DNA of 64,000 nucleotides from Bradyrhizobium sp. NDS-1 (GTDB lineage: Bacteria > Pseudomonadota > Alphaproteobacteria > Rhizobiales > Xanthobacteraceae). The position numbers and the translations under genes were made by a program. Of this stretch, positions 26,248 to 35,905 are shown in pieces. How positions within the stretch are numbered: the stretch's first letter is position 1; every line of letters starts with the position of its first letter. The stretch lies in assembly GCF_032918005.1 (NCBI RefSeq), contig NZ_CP136628.1, forward strand, positions 7,053,501 through 7,117,500. Reading direction: 5' to 3'. A model generated the notes under the pieces. It was not told the origin of the DNA. It searched no databases and saw only the letters and a list, made by a program, of their open reading frames with translations.

Positions 26248-28086
26248 TCACGCCACCGCGCGCTGGCGATACATCGCTTCGATCTCGGCGGCGTAGCGCT
26301 TGTTCACGAAACCGCGCTTCAGCTTCATGGTCGGGGTCAGTTCTTCGTCTTCCGGCGTAAGCTGGCGCTCGATCAGGTAGAACTTCTTGATGGTCTCGAC
26401 GCGGGCAAAATTGCCATTGACCTGCTCGATCTCGCGACCGATCAGATCCTGGATCTCCGTCGCCCGGCACAGGCTGGCATAGTTGGTGAAGGGGATGTCG
26501 TGGTCCTGGGCGAACTTCTCGACATTCTCCTGGTCTATCATCACGAGGCAGGTCAGGTACGGCCGCTTGTCGCCGATCACCACGGCGTCGGAGATGTAGG
26601 GCGAGAATTTGAGCTGGTTCTCGATCTCCGAGGGCGTGATGTTCTTGCCGCCGGAGGTAATGATGATGTCCTTCATCCGGTCGGTGATCCGGACGAAGCC
26701 CTCGTTGTCGATGGTGCCGACGTCCCCGGTGTGCAGCCAGCCGCGGGAATCGATGGTCTCGGCGGTCTTCTCCGGCTGGTTCAGATAACCCATGAACAGG
26801 AAATCGCCCTTGATCAGGATCTCGCCGTCGGGCGACAGCGCGACCTCGCCCCAGGGCACCGCCGTGCCGACCGAACCGAGCTTGATCCGCTCCGCCGGCA
26901 TCATGGTGGCGACGCCGCAATTCTCGGTCTGACCGTAGAGCTCGTGCACGTCGATTCCGAGCGCGAGGTACCAGCGGATGAGCTCCGGCGCGATCGGCGC
27001 GGCGCCGGTGAAAGCGATACGGCAACGGTCGAGCCCGATCATGCGGCGGATGTTGCGGAATGCGATGCGATAGGCGAGACCATTGGCGATGCGCAGCGAC
27101 AGCGGCGGCGTCTTGCCTTCGAGCCGATAATCGACCATGCGGTAGCCGATGCCGATGGCACCGCGATAGACCCATTGCTGGAGCGGCGTCGCATCCTTCA
27201 GCGCGATGGTGATCGCGGAATAGAATTTCTCCCAGATGCGCGGCACCGCGAGGAAGACGGTCGGCTGCACCTCGCGCAAATTGTCCGGCACGGTCTCCGG
27301 GCTCTCGGCAAAATTCATCACCGAACCGAGCGCGACCGAGATGTAGTAGCCCCCGACGCGTTCGGCGACGTGGCAGAGCGGCAGGAAGATCAGCCGCTCA
27401 TCGTCATCTCGCGCCGGGATGAAGTCATTGGCATGCCGCATCTGGTGCGTGACGCTGCGGTTGGCGTGCATCGCGCCCTTGGGCGGACCGGTCGTACCGG
27501 ACGTATAGACGAGGATGGCGAGATCGTCGGCGCCGCGGCTGTCGATCATTTCCTGCCACAGCGCTTCGCGGCCGACCATGTGATTGCGGCCCAGCGCGCG
27601 AAATTCGTCGAGCGACATCACCATGTCGTCGGAGAAGCCGCTCAGGCCTTCCATGTCGAACACGATGATCTTCCGCAAGCTCGCGCAGCGCGCGCGGCAG
27701 GCGAGGATCTTGTCGAGCTGCTCCTCGTCCTCGGCGAAGATCACCTTCGTCCTGGAATCATTGACGACATATTCGACCTGGGACGACGCATCGGTGGGAT
27801 AGATACCCGAGGAGACGCCGCCTGCGCACAGGACGCCCATGTCGGCATGGACCCATTCGGGAACCGCGTTGGCGATGATGGAGGCGACGTCGCCGGGCAT
27901 GAAGTCGATCGCGCGAAGCGCGTAGGCGATTTCCTTCGATGCCTCCAGCCACTCGCGCCAGCTCGTCGGCTGCCAGATGCCGAATTTCTTCTCGCGGATC
28001 GCCGGCCGCTCGCCCCGCGTCTCGGCAGCGCGCAAAAAGCTTCTTGCGATCGTATCAGCGACCGTCAGCACCGCCGGCCGGACCAT
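26248..28086 (-). CDS. Long-chain acyl-CoA synthetase (large FACS type) in a Liv-type operon
   Basis: 612 residues from the ATG at 28086, chosen because GGGAGGAGAGG stands just before it; an upstream ATG at 28158 would add 24 poorly conserved residues. The enzyme adenylates a fatty or aromatic acid and ligates CoA. Motifs: YTSGTTGPPKGAMHAN (AMP-binding P-loop), ELYGQTENCG, LHTGDVGTIDNEGFVRITDR and MKDIIITSGGKNITPSEIEN. The length and motifs resemble FadD15/eukaryotic-type FACS. Sitting between livF-like and binding-protein genes, it probably activates the imported acid. Confidence 0.9.
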   Translation of the reverse strand: MVRPAVLTVADTIARSFLRAAETRGERPAIREKKFGIWQPTSWREWLEASKEIAYALRAIDFMPGDVASIIANAVPEWVHADMGVLCAGGVSSGIYPTDASSQVEYVVNDSRTKVIFAEDEEQLDKILACRARCASLRKIIVFDMEGLSGFSDDMVMSLDEFRALGRNHMVGREALWQEMIDSRGADDLAILVYTSGTTGPPKGAMHANRSVTHQMRHANDFIPARDDDERLIFLPLCHVAERVGGYYISVALGSVMNFAESPETVPDNLREVQPTVFLAVPRIWEKFYSAITIALKDATPLQQWVYRGAIGIGYRMVDYRLEGKTPPLSLRIANGLAYRIAFRNIRRMIGLDRCRIAFTGAAPIAPELIRWYLALGIDVHELYGQTENCGVATMMPAERIKLGSVGTAVPWGEVALSPDGEILIKGDFLFMGYLNQPEKTAETIDSRGWLHTGDVGTIDNEGFVRITDRMKDIIITSGGKNITPSEIENQLKFSPYISDAVVIGDKRPYLTCLVMIDQENVEKFAQDHDIPFTNYASLCRATEIQDLIGREIEQVNGNFARVETIKKFYLIERQLTPEDEELTPTMKLKRGFVNKRYAAEIEAMYRQRAVA

Positions 28087-28178
28087 GCGCCTCTCCTCCC
28101 TGTCGCCCCCGCCGCTGCCTGCCTTGCCGGCGGTCTTTGCTTGCGGATGGGCCATCACATCTTACTGCCGGCTCTTCC

Positions 28179-28967
28179 TCACCGCCACGTCTTCTTCTTT
28201 TTCCAGCGCCGCTCGCCCCGCGCGCCAGCTTCCTTGGCGCCAAGGTAGAACTCCTGGATGTCCTGGGAATGCATCAAGCGGTCGCAGCTGTCGTTCATCA
28301 CGATGCGGCCGATTTCCAGCACATAGCCGTAATGCGCGGTCTCCAGCGCCACCTTGGCGTTCTGCTCGACCAGCAGGATGGACATGCCCTGCTCCTCGTT
28401 GACGCGGCGGATGATGGTAAAGATCTCCTTCACCAGCAGCGGCGACAGGCCGAGCGAGGGCTCGTCGAGCAGAAGCAGCGTCGGCCGGTTCATCAGGGCA
28501 CGCCCGATCGCCAGCATCTGCTGCTCGCCGCCGGAGAGCTGGCCGGCCGGCTGGTTGATGCGCTCCTTCAGCCGCGGGAAATAGCCGTAAACCCGCTCCA
28601 GATCCTCCGCGACGCCGTCGCGGTCCTTGCGCGGATAGGCCCCCATCATCAGGTTCTCGCGCACGGACAGGAACGGAAACACCTCGCGCCCCTCCGGCAC
28701 GTGACTGAGGCCGAGCCGCACGATCCTGTCGGCTTCCATGCGCTGGATCGGCTTGCCCATGAATTCGATCGAGCCCTTCTGGGGATCGAGAATGCCCGAG
28801 ATTGTCTTCAGGACCGTGGTCTTGCCGGCGCCGTTGGCCCCCAGCAGCGTGACGATGCGGCCGCGCGGCACTTCCAGCGAGATGCCGCGGATCGCCATGA
28901 TCGGCCCGTAATAGCTCTCGATATTGGAGAGCTTCAGGATCGTCTCGGGTGTCACCGCGGCATCCAT
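28179..28967 (-). CDS. Branched-chain-type ABC transporter ATPase, LivF-like
   Basis: 262 residues. Short ATPase with Walker A GANGAGKT near residue 43, signature LSGGEQQMLAIGRAL and Walker B LLLLDEPSLGLSP; the latter two are hallmark LivF sequences. It begins 3 bases after the LivG-like stop. The C-terminal tail (EAGARGERRWKKKKTWR) is basic and unusually charged. Confidence 0.93.
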   Translation of the reverse strand: MDAAVTPETILKLSNIESYYGPIMAIRGISLEVPRGRIVTLLGANGAGKTTVLKTISGILDPQKGSIEFMGKPIQRMEADRIVRLGLSHVPEGREVFPFLSVRENLMMGAYPRKDRDGVAEDLERVYGYFPRLKERINQPAGQLSGGEQQMLAIGRALMNRPTLLLLDEPSLGLSPLLVKEIFTIIRRVNEEQGMSILLVEQNAKVALETAHYGYVLEIGRIVMNDSCDRLMHSQDIQEFYLGAKEAGARGERRWKKKKTWR

Positions 28968-28970
28968 ACG

Positions 28971-29729
28971 TCAGGCTCCCAGATAGGCGGCGACGACATC
29001 GGGATGCTGCTGAACCTCTGCGGGCGATCCCATCGCCAGCACCCTTCCATAGTTCAGCGCGATGACGCGGTCGGAGACGCGGTTGACCAGCGACATGTCG
29101 TGCTCGACCATCAGCACGGTGATGCCGAGCTCGTTCTTCAAGTCGCGGATCCAGAACGACATGTCGTCGGTCTCCTCGACATTGAGGCCGGACGACGGCT
29201 CGTCGAGCAGGATCAGCTTCGGCTCCGAGCACAGTGCGCGCGCCAGCTCGATCACCTTGCGCACGCCGTACGGTAGGCCGGAGATCAACTTGTCGCGATA
29301 GGGCTCGAGATCGAGGAGTTCGATGACCTGCTCGACCCGGCGGCGGTGCACCTTTTCGTTGGCCCGCACGCTCGGCAGGAACAGGAATTCCTGCCAGAGC
29401 TGCGTGGTCGAATGCCGATGGCGGCCGACCAGGAGGTTGGCGAGCACGGTCGCATTCTCGAACAGCTCGATGTTCTGGAAGGTCCGGGCGATGCCGAGCT
29501 TCGCGATGTCGTAGGGTGGCTCCTCCGTGATGTCCTGGTCCTCGAAGAAGATGCGGCCCGAGGTCGGCCGGTAGATCCGCGAGATCAGGTTGAAGATCGA
29601 GCTCTTGCCGGCGCCGTTCGGCCCGATGATCGACAGGATCTCGCCCTTCTCGACCGCAAAGGACACCGCATCGACGGCCTTGAGGCCCCCGAAATGCAGC
29701 GACAGGTTCTCGGCGCGAAAATAGCTCAT
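28971..29729 (-). CDS. Branched-chain-type ABC transporter ATPase, LivG-like
   Basis: 252 residues. It starts [20 protein letters not shown], which is typical LivG. Walker [10 protein letters not shown] is near residue 37, [12 protein letters not shown] is the LivG Q-loop region, and Walker B reads [12 protein letters not shown]. The signature motif is degenerate ([15 protein letters not shown]), as is usual for this subfamily. The ATG overlaps the LivM-like stop by 4 bases. Confidence 0.93.
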   Translation of the reverse strand: MSYFRAENLSLHFGGLKAVDAVSFAVEKGEILSIIGPNGAGKSSIFNLISRIYRPTSGRIFFEDQDITEEPPYDIAKLGIARTFQNIELFENATVLANLLVGRHRHSTTQLWQEFLFLPSVRANEKVHRRRVEQVIELLDLEPYRDKLISGLPYGVRKVIELARALCSEPKLILLDEPSSGLNVEETDDMSFWIRDLKNELGITVLMVEHDMSLVNRVSDRVIALNYGRVLAMGSPAEVQQHPDVVAAYLGA

Positions 29730-30877
29730 CGGTTCCGCTCCGACTTCACGTAGATCTTCTGCCGCTTGAAGGTGGCGCGCTTGTAGAGCGGGAACAGCTG
29801 GAAGAAGAGCTTGATCTTGAGCCAGCGGCCGTAGAGTCCGAGCGGCTCGAACAACACGAAAAGCACGATGATGATGCCGTAGATCGCGCCCTTCAGGCCG
29901 TTGAGCGAGGCGAAGGCCGCGACGCTCGACTGGATGTTGGCCGCGGTCGCCGCGCCCGCGCCGAACGCGGCGGCGATGCCGGCGATGATGCCGGGCATGT
30001 CGTCCTTCAGGTAGGTCAGGAACGGATCGATCATCACGATGAAGATCGCGCCCAGGACCGCGCCGTGCAGGCTGAAGGTGCCGCCGATCAGGATCACGAT
30101 GATGAACTCGATCGAGAGCTGGAGCGTGAACATCTCCGGCGAGATGAAGGAGAGCTTGTGGGCGAACAGCACGCCGGCAAAGCCGGTGATTGCCGCCGAG
30201 ATCGCAAAGGACTTCACCTTGTAGAGCGCGACGTTGACGCCCATGCTGCGCGCCGCCGTCTCGGAGTCGCGGATCGCAACAAAGGCCCGGCCTGTCGGCG
30301 AGCGCAGCAGATTGAGCGTGCCGACGATGGTCAGCACCAGCACGGCGAGGCAGAGGAAATAGAAGGCCGGGCTGTCGCGCGGCACTGCGACGCCGAGCAG
30401 CGACAGCGTCTTGACCCGCATGCCCTCATTGCCGTGAGTGACGCTCTCCCAGCGCGCCAGAATCTCCTCGACGATCAGGGCAAAGGAGATGGTGGCGATG
30501 ACGAGATAGATGCCGGTCAGGCGCAGCGCCGGAAAGCCGACCATCGCTCCGATCAGGCCGGCCAACGCGCCGGCGGCGAGGAAGTAGACCGGGAACGGAA
30601 CATTGTATTTCTGGAGATATGCGGCAGTGTAAGCGCCGATCGCGAGGAACGCGGCGTGGCCGAGCGAGGCCTGGCCGGTAAAGCCGGTCAGGATCAGCAG
30701 CGCGACTCCGACGGTCGCATAGATGCAGACGAAGACGAGCTGGCTCATCAGATAGCTGGAGAGCACAAAGGGTGCGATCAGCAGCAGCGTGAGCAGGATG
30801 CCGTAGGTGACGATGTAGCCCGAATGCGGGAACAGCTTGATGTCGTCTTCATAGTCGGTCTTGAACAGGAAGCGCAT
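29726..30877 (-). CDS. Branched-chain-type ABC transporter permease, LivM-like
   Basis: 383 residues from the ATG at 30877, which directly follows the LivH-like stop; longer frames run through that gene and are not real. About ten hydrophobic segments. Family motifs include FTGQASLGHAAFLAIGAY in the first third, GIYLVIATISFALIVEEIL and the GRAFVAIRDSETAARSMGVN loop that contacts the ATPases. Confidence 0.93.
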   Translation of the reverse strand: MRFLFKTDYEDDIKLFPHSGYIVTYGILLTLLLIAPFVLSSYLMSQLVFVCIYATVGVALLILTGFTGQASLGHAAFLAIGAYTAAYLQKYNVPFPVYFLAAGALAGLIGAMVGFPALRLTGIYLVIATISFALIVEEILARWESVTHGNEGMRVKTLSLLGVAVPRDSPAFYFLCLAVLVLTIVGTLNLLRSPTGRAFVAIRDSETAARSMGVNVALYKVKSFAISAAITGFAGVLFAHKLSFISPEMFTLQLSIEFIIVILIGGTFSLHGAVLGAIFIVMIDPFLTYLKDDMPGIIAGIAAAFGAGAATAANIQSSVAAFASLNGLKGAIYGIIIVLFVLFEPLGLYGRWLKIKLFFQLFPLYKRATFKRQKIYVKSERNR

Positions 30878-30882
30878 GGCGT

Positions 30883-31758
30883 TCAGACCTTCTTGCGGAC
30901 GTGATGGCCGAACAGACCTTCCGGCTTCAGGAGCAGCACCGCGAGCAGCACGAGGTACGGCGCGACGTCCTTCCAGCCCTCGGGCAGGTAGAAGCCCGCC
31001 ATGCTCTCGATCACGCCGATCAGGACGCCGCCGACCACCGCCCCCGGGATCGAGCCGAAGCCGCCGAGGACCGCGGCGGGAAACGCCTTCAGGCCGAGCA
31101 CGAGGCCGACATTGGAATGGATGAAGGTGATCGGCGCCAGCAGCACGCCGGCGCAGGTCGCGACCGCCGCGCTGATCGCCCAGACGATCGACACCACGCG
31201 CTTGACCGGGATGCCCATGTAGTAGGCAGCGAGCATGTTCTCGGAACTGGCGCGCATCGCAGTGCCGAGCGTGGTCTTGTTGAAGAAGAGATAGAGCAGC
31301 GTGCACAGGATCATCGTCGCCGCGATCACCGACAGCTTGTCGTAGGCGAGCACCAGCGATCCGATCCGCAGCACGCCCTGGCTGAACGGTGTCTCGATCT
31401 TCAGATCATCGGTGCCCCATATCATGCCGGCGATCGAGCGCAGGAAATAGCCGAGGCCGATGGTCGCCATGATGATCGAGAACTGGGGATAGCCGAGGAT
31501 CGGCCGTACCACCACGCGCTCTGCCACCATGCCGAACAGCGCCATTGCGGCCACCGCGCCGGCAAAGCCGAGCCAGTAGTTCAGGCCCATCATGCCGATG
31601 AAGGTGAAGGCGAAGAAGCCGCCGAGCATCATCAGATCGCCCTGGGCGAAATTGACGACCTCGGTGGCCTTGTAGACGAGCACGAAGCCGAGCGCGATCA
31701 GGCCGTAAACGCAGCCGAGCGCAACACCGCTGACCAGCTGCTGAACGAAATCCAGCAT
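30883..31758 (-). CDS. Branched-chain-type ABC transporter permease, LivH-like
   Basis: 291 residues from the ATG at 31758, with GGGAGGA about 10 bases upstream. It begins MLDFVQQLVSGVALGCVYGL, the usual LivH start, with YKATEVVNFAQGDLMMLGGF in the first third and the ATPase-contact loop TTLGTAMRASSENMLAAYYM. It is the first gene of the operon LivH-LivM-LivG-LivF-ligase-binding protein. Confidence 0.93.
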   Translation of the reverse strand: MLDFVQQLVSGVALGCVYGLIALGFVLVYKATEVVNFAQGDLMMLGGFFAFTFIGMMGLNYWLGFAGAVAAMALFGMVAERVVVRPILGYPQFSIIMATIGLGYFLRSIAGMIWGTDDLKIETPFSQGVLRIGSLVLAYDKLSVIAATMILCTLLYLFFNKTTLGTAMRASSENMLAAYYMGIPVKRVVSIVWAISAAVATCAGVLLAPITFIHSNVGLVLGLKAFPAAVLGGFGSIPGAVVGGVLIGVIESMAGFYLPEGWKDVAPYLVLLAVLLLKPEGLFGHHVRKKV

Positions 31759-31994
31759 TGACGCGCGTCCTCCCGATACAACGGGCGGTTCTTCCCGACC
31801 GCCCTGCCGCATCTTGTGTCCAGTCGCTACGCAGTCGTTTCGCCGCGTCAGCGCCATTTGTCCGGAACCAATTCAGCCTGAACCGTCCAGCGCTGTCAAC
31901 AAACGGTGACTTGTCGGGGTGGCTTGCCTTTAGTCCAATCCGGAGCACGGAATTTGCGGCAGCGCGATTCACGGTGCCGAAACATCTTCGAGTC

Positions 31995-32783
31995 ATGGTC
32001 GCGGGCGATGCAGAACCGCATGGTATGGCCGTCATGAAGCCGGATAGCTCGGCGCTGGAAGTGCTGGGGTTAACGAAGCGTTTTGACCGTCTGGCGGTCG
32101 ACGGCCTCGATCTCACCATCCACGCCAGCGAATTCTATGCGCTGGTGGGGCCCAACGGCGCCGGCAAGACCACGACGCTGCGCATGGTTGCGGGCCTGCT
32201 GCGCCCCGATGCCGGCTCGGTCTCGATCTTCGGCGTCGATGCGCTCCAGGACCCCGTCGCGGCCAAGCAGATGATGGCGTGGGTCTCCGACGAGCCGATG
32301 ATCTACGACAAGCTGACCCCGCTCGAATATCTCGAATTCGTCGCCGGCCTCTGGGGCATCGCACCATCGGCCTCGGAGCCGGTCGCGCAGGAGCTCCTCA
32401 CCTCGCTCGGCCTCGCGCCGCACCGGCACGAGCGCTGCGAGGGCTTTTCCAAGGGCATGCGCCAAAAGGTGGCGCTGGCCGGCGCGCTGGTCCACGATCC
32501 CCGCCTCATCATTCTCGACGAGCCGCTGACGGGGCTCGATGCCGTCTCTGCCCGCCACGTGAAGGGTCTTCTCGGCGAGCGCGTCCGCGCCGGCTGCACC
32601 GTCATCATGACCACGCATATTCTCGAGGTGGCCGAGCGGATGGCCGACCGCATCGGCGTGATCGCCTCGGGCCGCCTCGTCGCCCAGGGCACGCTGACCG
32701 AGCTGCGCCAGCAGAACGGCCACGCCGACACCAGCCTGGAGGATCTCTTCATCGCGCTGGTGACGCTTCCGGAAGCCGCATGA
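31995..32783 (+). CDS. ABC exporter ATP-binding protein
   Basis: 262 residues from the ATG at 31995; ATGs at 32025 and 32034 are equally possible because none has a clear ribosome site. Walker A GPNGAGKTT about residue 50, signature FSKGMRQKVALAGAL, Walker B LIILDEPLTGLD and the switch His in TTHILEVAERM make it a complete ABC-2-type exporter ATPase of the CcmA/drug-transport class. Its stop overlaps the permease start by 4 bases. Substrate unknown. Confidence 0.88.
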   Translation: MVAGDAEPHGMAVMKPDSSALEVLGLTKRFDRLAVDGLDLTIHASEFYALVGPNGAGKTTTLRMVAGLLRPDAGSVSIFGVDALQDPVAAKQMMAWVSDEPMIYDKLTPLEYLEFVAGLWGIAPSASEPVAQELLTSLGLAPHRHERCEGFSKGMRQKVALAGALVHDPRLIILDEPLTGLDAVSARHVKGLLGERVRAGCTVIMTTHILEVAERMADRIGVIASGRLVAQGTLTELRQQNGHADTSLEDLFIALVTLPEAA

Positions 32784-34309
32784 GCTCGGCAACCGCGCTC
32801 TCCTGGTTTGCCCGCCACGAGCTGCGGCTCGCCTGGCGCGAATGGCTCGCCATGATGACCGGCGGACGACGCAAGCGGACGCGCGCCGCCATCATCGGCC
32901 TGATCTGCTTCGCCGCGCTGCTGCACCTGCCGGCCTGGGCGGTGATCGGCCGCTTCGCCGATCTGCAATTGCCGCTCGACAAGGCCTCGCTGATCGTGAT
33001 CTCGGCGACGATTTTTCTCGCCTGGACCTTGATGCTGTCGCAGGCCATCGAATCGGTGACGCGGGTGTTCTACGCCCGCGCCGATCTCGACCTGATCATG
33101 TCCTCGCCGGCGAGGCTGGCCAATCTGTTCTCGGTCCGCATCGCCGCGATCGCGCTGACCGTCACCGCGATGGCGCTGCTGTTCTCGACACCCTTCATCG
33201 ACGTGCTCGTGATCGGCGGCGGGGCACGCTGGCTCGCGACATTCGGGGTGGTCGTCGCCATGGGCCTGTCGGCCGCGGCGATCGCGATCGCCGTCACCAT
33301 CCTGCTGTTTCGTCTGATCGGCCCGGCGCGGACGCGCCTCATCGCCCAGATCCTCGCCGCGATCATCGGCGCCGGATTCGTGATCGCGCTCCAGGTCGCC
33401 GCGATCATGTCCTACGGCACGCTGTCGCGCATCACCATCCTGACCTCGGGCAGCGTGGCCGCTCATGCCCCCGATGTCGACAGCATCTGGTGGTGGCCTG
33501 CGCGGGCTGTGATGGGCGACAGCGAAGCGCTGCTGCTGCTCCTCGCGCTCGCTTTGGTGCTGCTCGGAAGCGTCATGGCGATCTTCTCGCACCGCTTTGC
33601 CGACACGGCGATCGATGCCGCAGCCTACGGCACCTCCGGCAGCAAGCGCACCAGGGAGCGTCCGTTCCGCCGCGGATCGCGGCAGCAGGCGCTGCGGCGC
33701 AAGGAATTCTCGCTGCTCTGGCGGGATCCCTGGCTGATCTCGCAGACATTGATGCAACTGCTCTATCTGGTGCCGCCGGCGCTGCTGCTCTGGCGCAACT
33801 TTGCCGACAGCTCAGCGGCGCTGACGCTGATCACGCCCGTCATCGTGATGGCGGCCGGACAGCTTGCCGGCGGGCTCGCCTGGCTGACGATCTCGGGCGA
33901 GGACGCCCCCGACCTGGTCGCGACCGCGCCGCTGACACCGTCGAGCGTCACCCGCGCCAAGATCGAGGTGGTGCTGATCGCCATCGCCGTCATCTTCTGC
34001 CCGCTGGTGGCGGCACTCGCCTTCGCCTCGCCCTATCAGGCCGCGATCAGTGCCGGCGCGATCATCGTCAGTGCGGCTTCGGCAACCGCGATCCAGCTCT
34101 GGTTCCGGGTGCAGGCGCGGCGCAGCCAATTTCGCCGTCGCCAGACCTCGTCGCGGCTCGCGACCTTCGCCGAAGCCTTCTCCTCGATCGGCTGGGCCGC
34201 GACGGCAGCGCTGCTGCTTGCGCTCCCCATCGCGGGCCTCATCAGCGGCCTGATCACCGCGAGCCTCGTTGCGATCACCTGGAAGCTCCGCCCAAGACGC
34301 GAGCAATAG
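32780..34309 (+). CDS. ABC exporter multi-span membrane protein
   Basis: 509 residues from the ATG at 32780, coupled to the ATPase gene by a 4-base overlap. About ten to twelve hydrophobic segments are arranged in two halves, separated by a basic cytoplasmic loop near 295-320 (SKRTRERPFRRGSRQQALRR). It has the size and layout of the large ABC-2-like permeases paired with a single ATPase, but no named subfamily is recognisable. Substrate unknown. Confidence 0.82.
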   Translation: MSSATALSWFARHELRLAWREWLAMMTGGRRKRTRAAIIGLICFAALLHLPAWAVIGRFADLQLPLDKASLIVISATIFLAWTLMLSQAIESVTRVFYARADLDLIMSSPARLANLFSVRIAAIALTVTAMALLFSTPFIDVLVIGGGARWLATFGVVVAMGLSAAAIAIAVTILLFRLIGPARTRLIAQILAAIIGAGFVIALQVAAIMSYGTLSRITILTSGSVAAHAPDVDSIWWWPARAVMGDSEALLLLLALALVLLGSVMAIFSHRFADTAIDAAAYGTSGSKRTRERPFRRGSRQQALRRKEFSLLWRDPWLISQTLMQLLYLVPPALLLWRNFADSSAALTLITPVIVMAAGQLAGGLAWLTISGEDAPDLVATAPLTPSSVTRAKIEVVLIAIAVIFCPLVAALAFASPYQAAISAGAIIVSAASATAIQLWFRVQARRSQFRRRQTSSRLATFAEAFSSIGWAATAALLLALPIAGLISGLITASLVAITWKLRPRREQ

Positions 34310-34400
34310 GTGCGACACTGACGCGCTGTTGATCCCAGCCCATTGGCGAGGCGCTGCATTGCACGTTAGACTTCGCCGTGAAGTCATCGGGGACGGATAC

Positions 34401-35213
34401 ATGCGGCGACTGGTTTCGGCGGCTCTGGCTCTGTTCGGTGCATTCCTCACCCCTGCTCTCGCCCAGCAACCGCAGCGCAGCGAGTGCCTGGCGATGGCCA
34501 ATGCCGCGCCGCGGGCCATGCCGGTCGCGTTCCGGCAGGCCGCCGGCTCCGCCGAGGTCGAGATCACTTACGCCGGCCATTCGACCTACTACATCGACAC
34601 GCCCGCCGGCTTGCGTATCGCCACCGACTATAGCGGCGCCTATCAGGTCGGCCGGCTGCCCGACGTCGTCACCATGAACCGCGCCCACAGCACGCACTAC
34701 ACCTTGTTCCCGGACAGGCGTATTCCCCATGTGCTGCATGGCTGGAGCGAGGACGGCAAGCCCGCGATCGTGTCGACCCGCGTCGGAGACACCATCATCC
34801 GCAACGTCACGACCGACATCCGCCGCTATTTCGGTGATGATGCCGGCGCCGACATGATCCGCGACGGCAATTCGATCTTCATCTTCGAGGTCGCCGGCCT
34901 CTGCATCGGCCATCTCGGCCATCTCCACCACAAGCTCGACGACAGCCATTTCGCCCAGATCGGACGGCTCGACATCGTGATGGTGCCGATCGACGGCACC
35001 TATACCATGTCGCTGGGAGGCATCTCCGAGATCACCAAGCGCCTGCGCTCCTCCGTGGTGCTGCCGATGCACCGCTTCGCCACGCCGCTCGACGATTTCA
35101 TGCGCCGGATCGGCCAGGACTTCGAGATCGACCGCCGTACCGAACGCTCGTTCCGGATGTCGCGGGATGGACTGCCGTCGAAGCCGACGGTGATCATCCT
35201 CGACGGGGTCTGA
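34401..35213 (+). CDS. Secreted metallo-beta-lactamase-fold hydrolase
   Basis: 270 residues from the ATG at 34401, which begins a signal peptide MRRLVSAALALFGAFLTPAL ending AQQ. The MBL fold is suggested by ITYAGHSTYYIDTPAGLRIA, the RAHSTHYT segment in place of the classical HxHxDH, GHLGHLHHKLDD and a late VVLPMHRFATP. This is the UlaG-like branch with variant metal ligands, so activity and substrate are uncertain. It lies 91 bases after the exporter permease on the same strand. Confidence 0.8.
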   Translation: MRRLVSAALALFGAFLTPALAQQPQRSECLAMANAAPRAMPVAFRQAAGSAEVEITYAGHSTYYIDTPAGLRIATDYSGAYQVGRLPDVVTMNRAHSTHYTLFPDRRIPHVLHGWSEDGKPAIVSTRVGDTIIRNVTTDIRRYFGDDAGADMIRDGNSIFIFEVAGLCIGHLGHLHHKLDDSHFAQIGRLDIVMVPIDGTYTMSLGGISEITKRLRSSVVLPMHRFATPLDDFMRRIGQDFEIDRRTERSFRMSRDGLPSKPTVIILDGV

Positions 35214-35277
35214 GGCGCAATTTTCTCCAAGTCGTCTGCGGCCGGTCGTGCTGGTCTCCTCGCAACAGGAGATCGAC

Positions 35278-35799
35278 ATGACCGACTTTGCAAGATTGTT
35301 GCACGCGGACGGGCCAAACCTCGAACATGAGGCGGCGCTCCAACTTTACGGCCGCTTCGTCGGGGACTGGGATGCCGAGATCACCGCTTACAGCTCCGAT
35401 GGAACGAGGCATACCGCGCCAGGCGAGATCCATTTCGGCTGGGTGCTGCAGGGCCGCGCCGTGCAGGACGTCTGGATCATCCCCCGGCTTGCAGGCGCGC
35501 CGGAATTTCCGATCGCCGGCAATTGGTACGGCACGACGTTTCGAGTATATGACCCGACCATCGCGGGATGGCGGATTTCCTGGTTCGACCCCGGCCGGAG
35601 CTTGTTCCGCCAGCAGATCGGCCGTCCGCGCGGCGATGACATCGTGCAGGAAGGCACGACCGAGGCGGGCGAATCGACGCGCTGGAGCTTCACCGAGATC
35701 ACCGGCGATTCCTTCCATTGGCTTGGCGAGGTCAAGCCTGCCGCGGCTGCGGACTGGCGGCTCACGGTGGCTGTGAGAGCGAGGCGGCGCAAGGGCTGA
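35278..35799 (+). CDS. Uncharacterised cytoplasmic protein, lipocalin-like pattern
   Basis: 173 residues from the ATG at 35278, with CAGGAGA 6 bases upstream. No signal peptide or membrane segment. The sequence alternates Trp-rich beta strands (GRFVGDWDAEITAYSSDG, IHFGWVLQGRAVQDVWIIP, YGTTFRVYDPTIAGWRISWF), like DUF1579/lipocalin-type small barrels. Function is not known; the neighbouring amidohydrolase does not decide it. Confidence 0.72.
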   Translation: MTDFARLLHADGPNLEHEAALQLYGRFVGDWDAEITAYSSDGTRHTAPGEIHFGWVLQGRAVQDVWIIPRLAGAPEFPIAGNWYGTTFRVYDPTIAGWRISWFDPGRSLFRQQIGRPRGDDIVQEGTTEAGESTRWSFTEITGDSFHWLGEVKPAAAADWRLTVAVRARRRKG

Positions 35800-35905
35800 C
35801 GACGACCCGGCTGTGCTCACGACGATAGGCGCGGTTGCATAGCGCGCGCTGCTGCGCGTCGAGATGAAGTGCTAGGCTCCCGCCACAAGAACAAGGAGGG
35901 AGCGA

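Noticed and set aside
31758..31994. N-terminal extension of the ABC ATPase to 31758
   Set aside because: The added 79 residues are Arg/Ser-rich and precede the normal ATPase start; they also run across the divergent promoter region.
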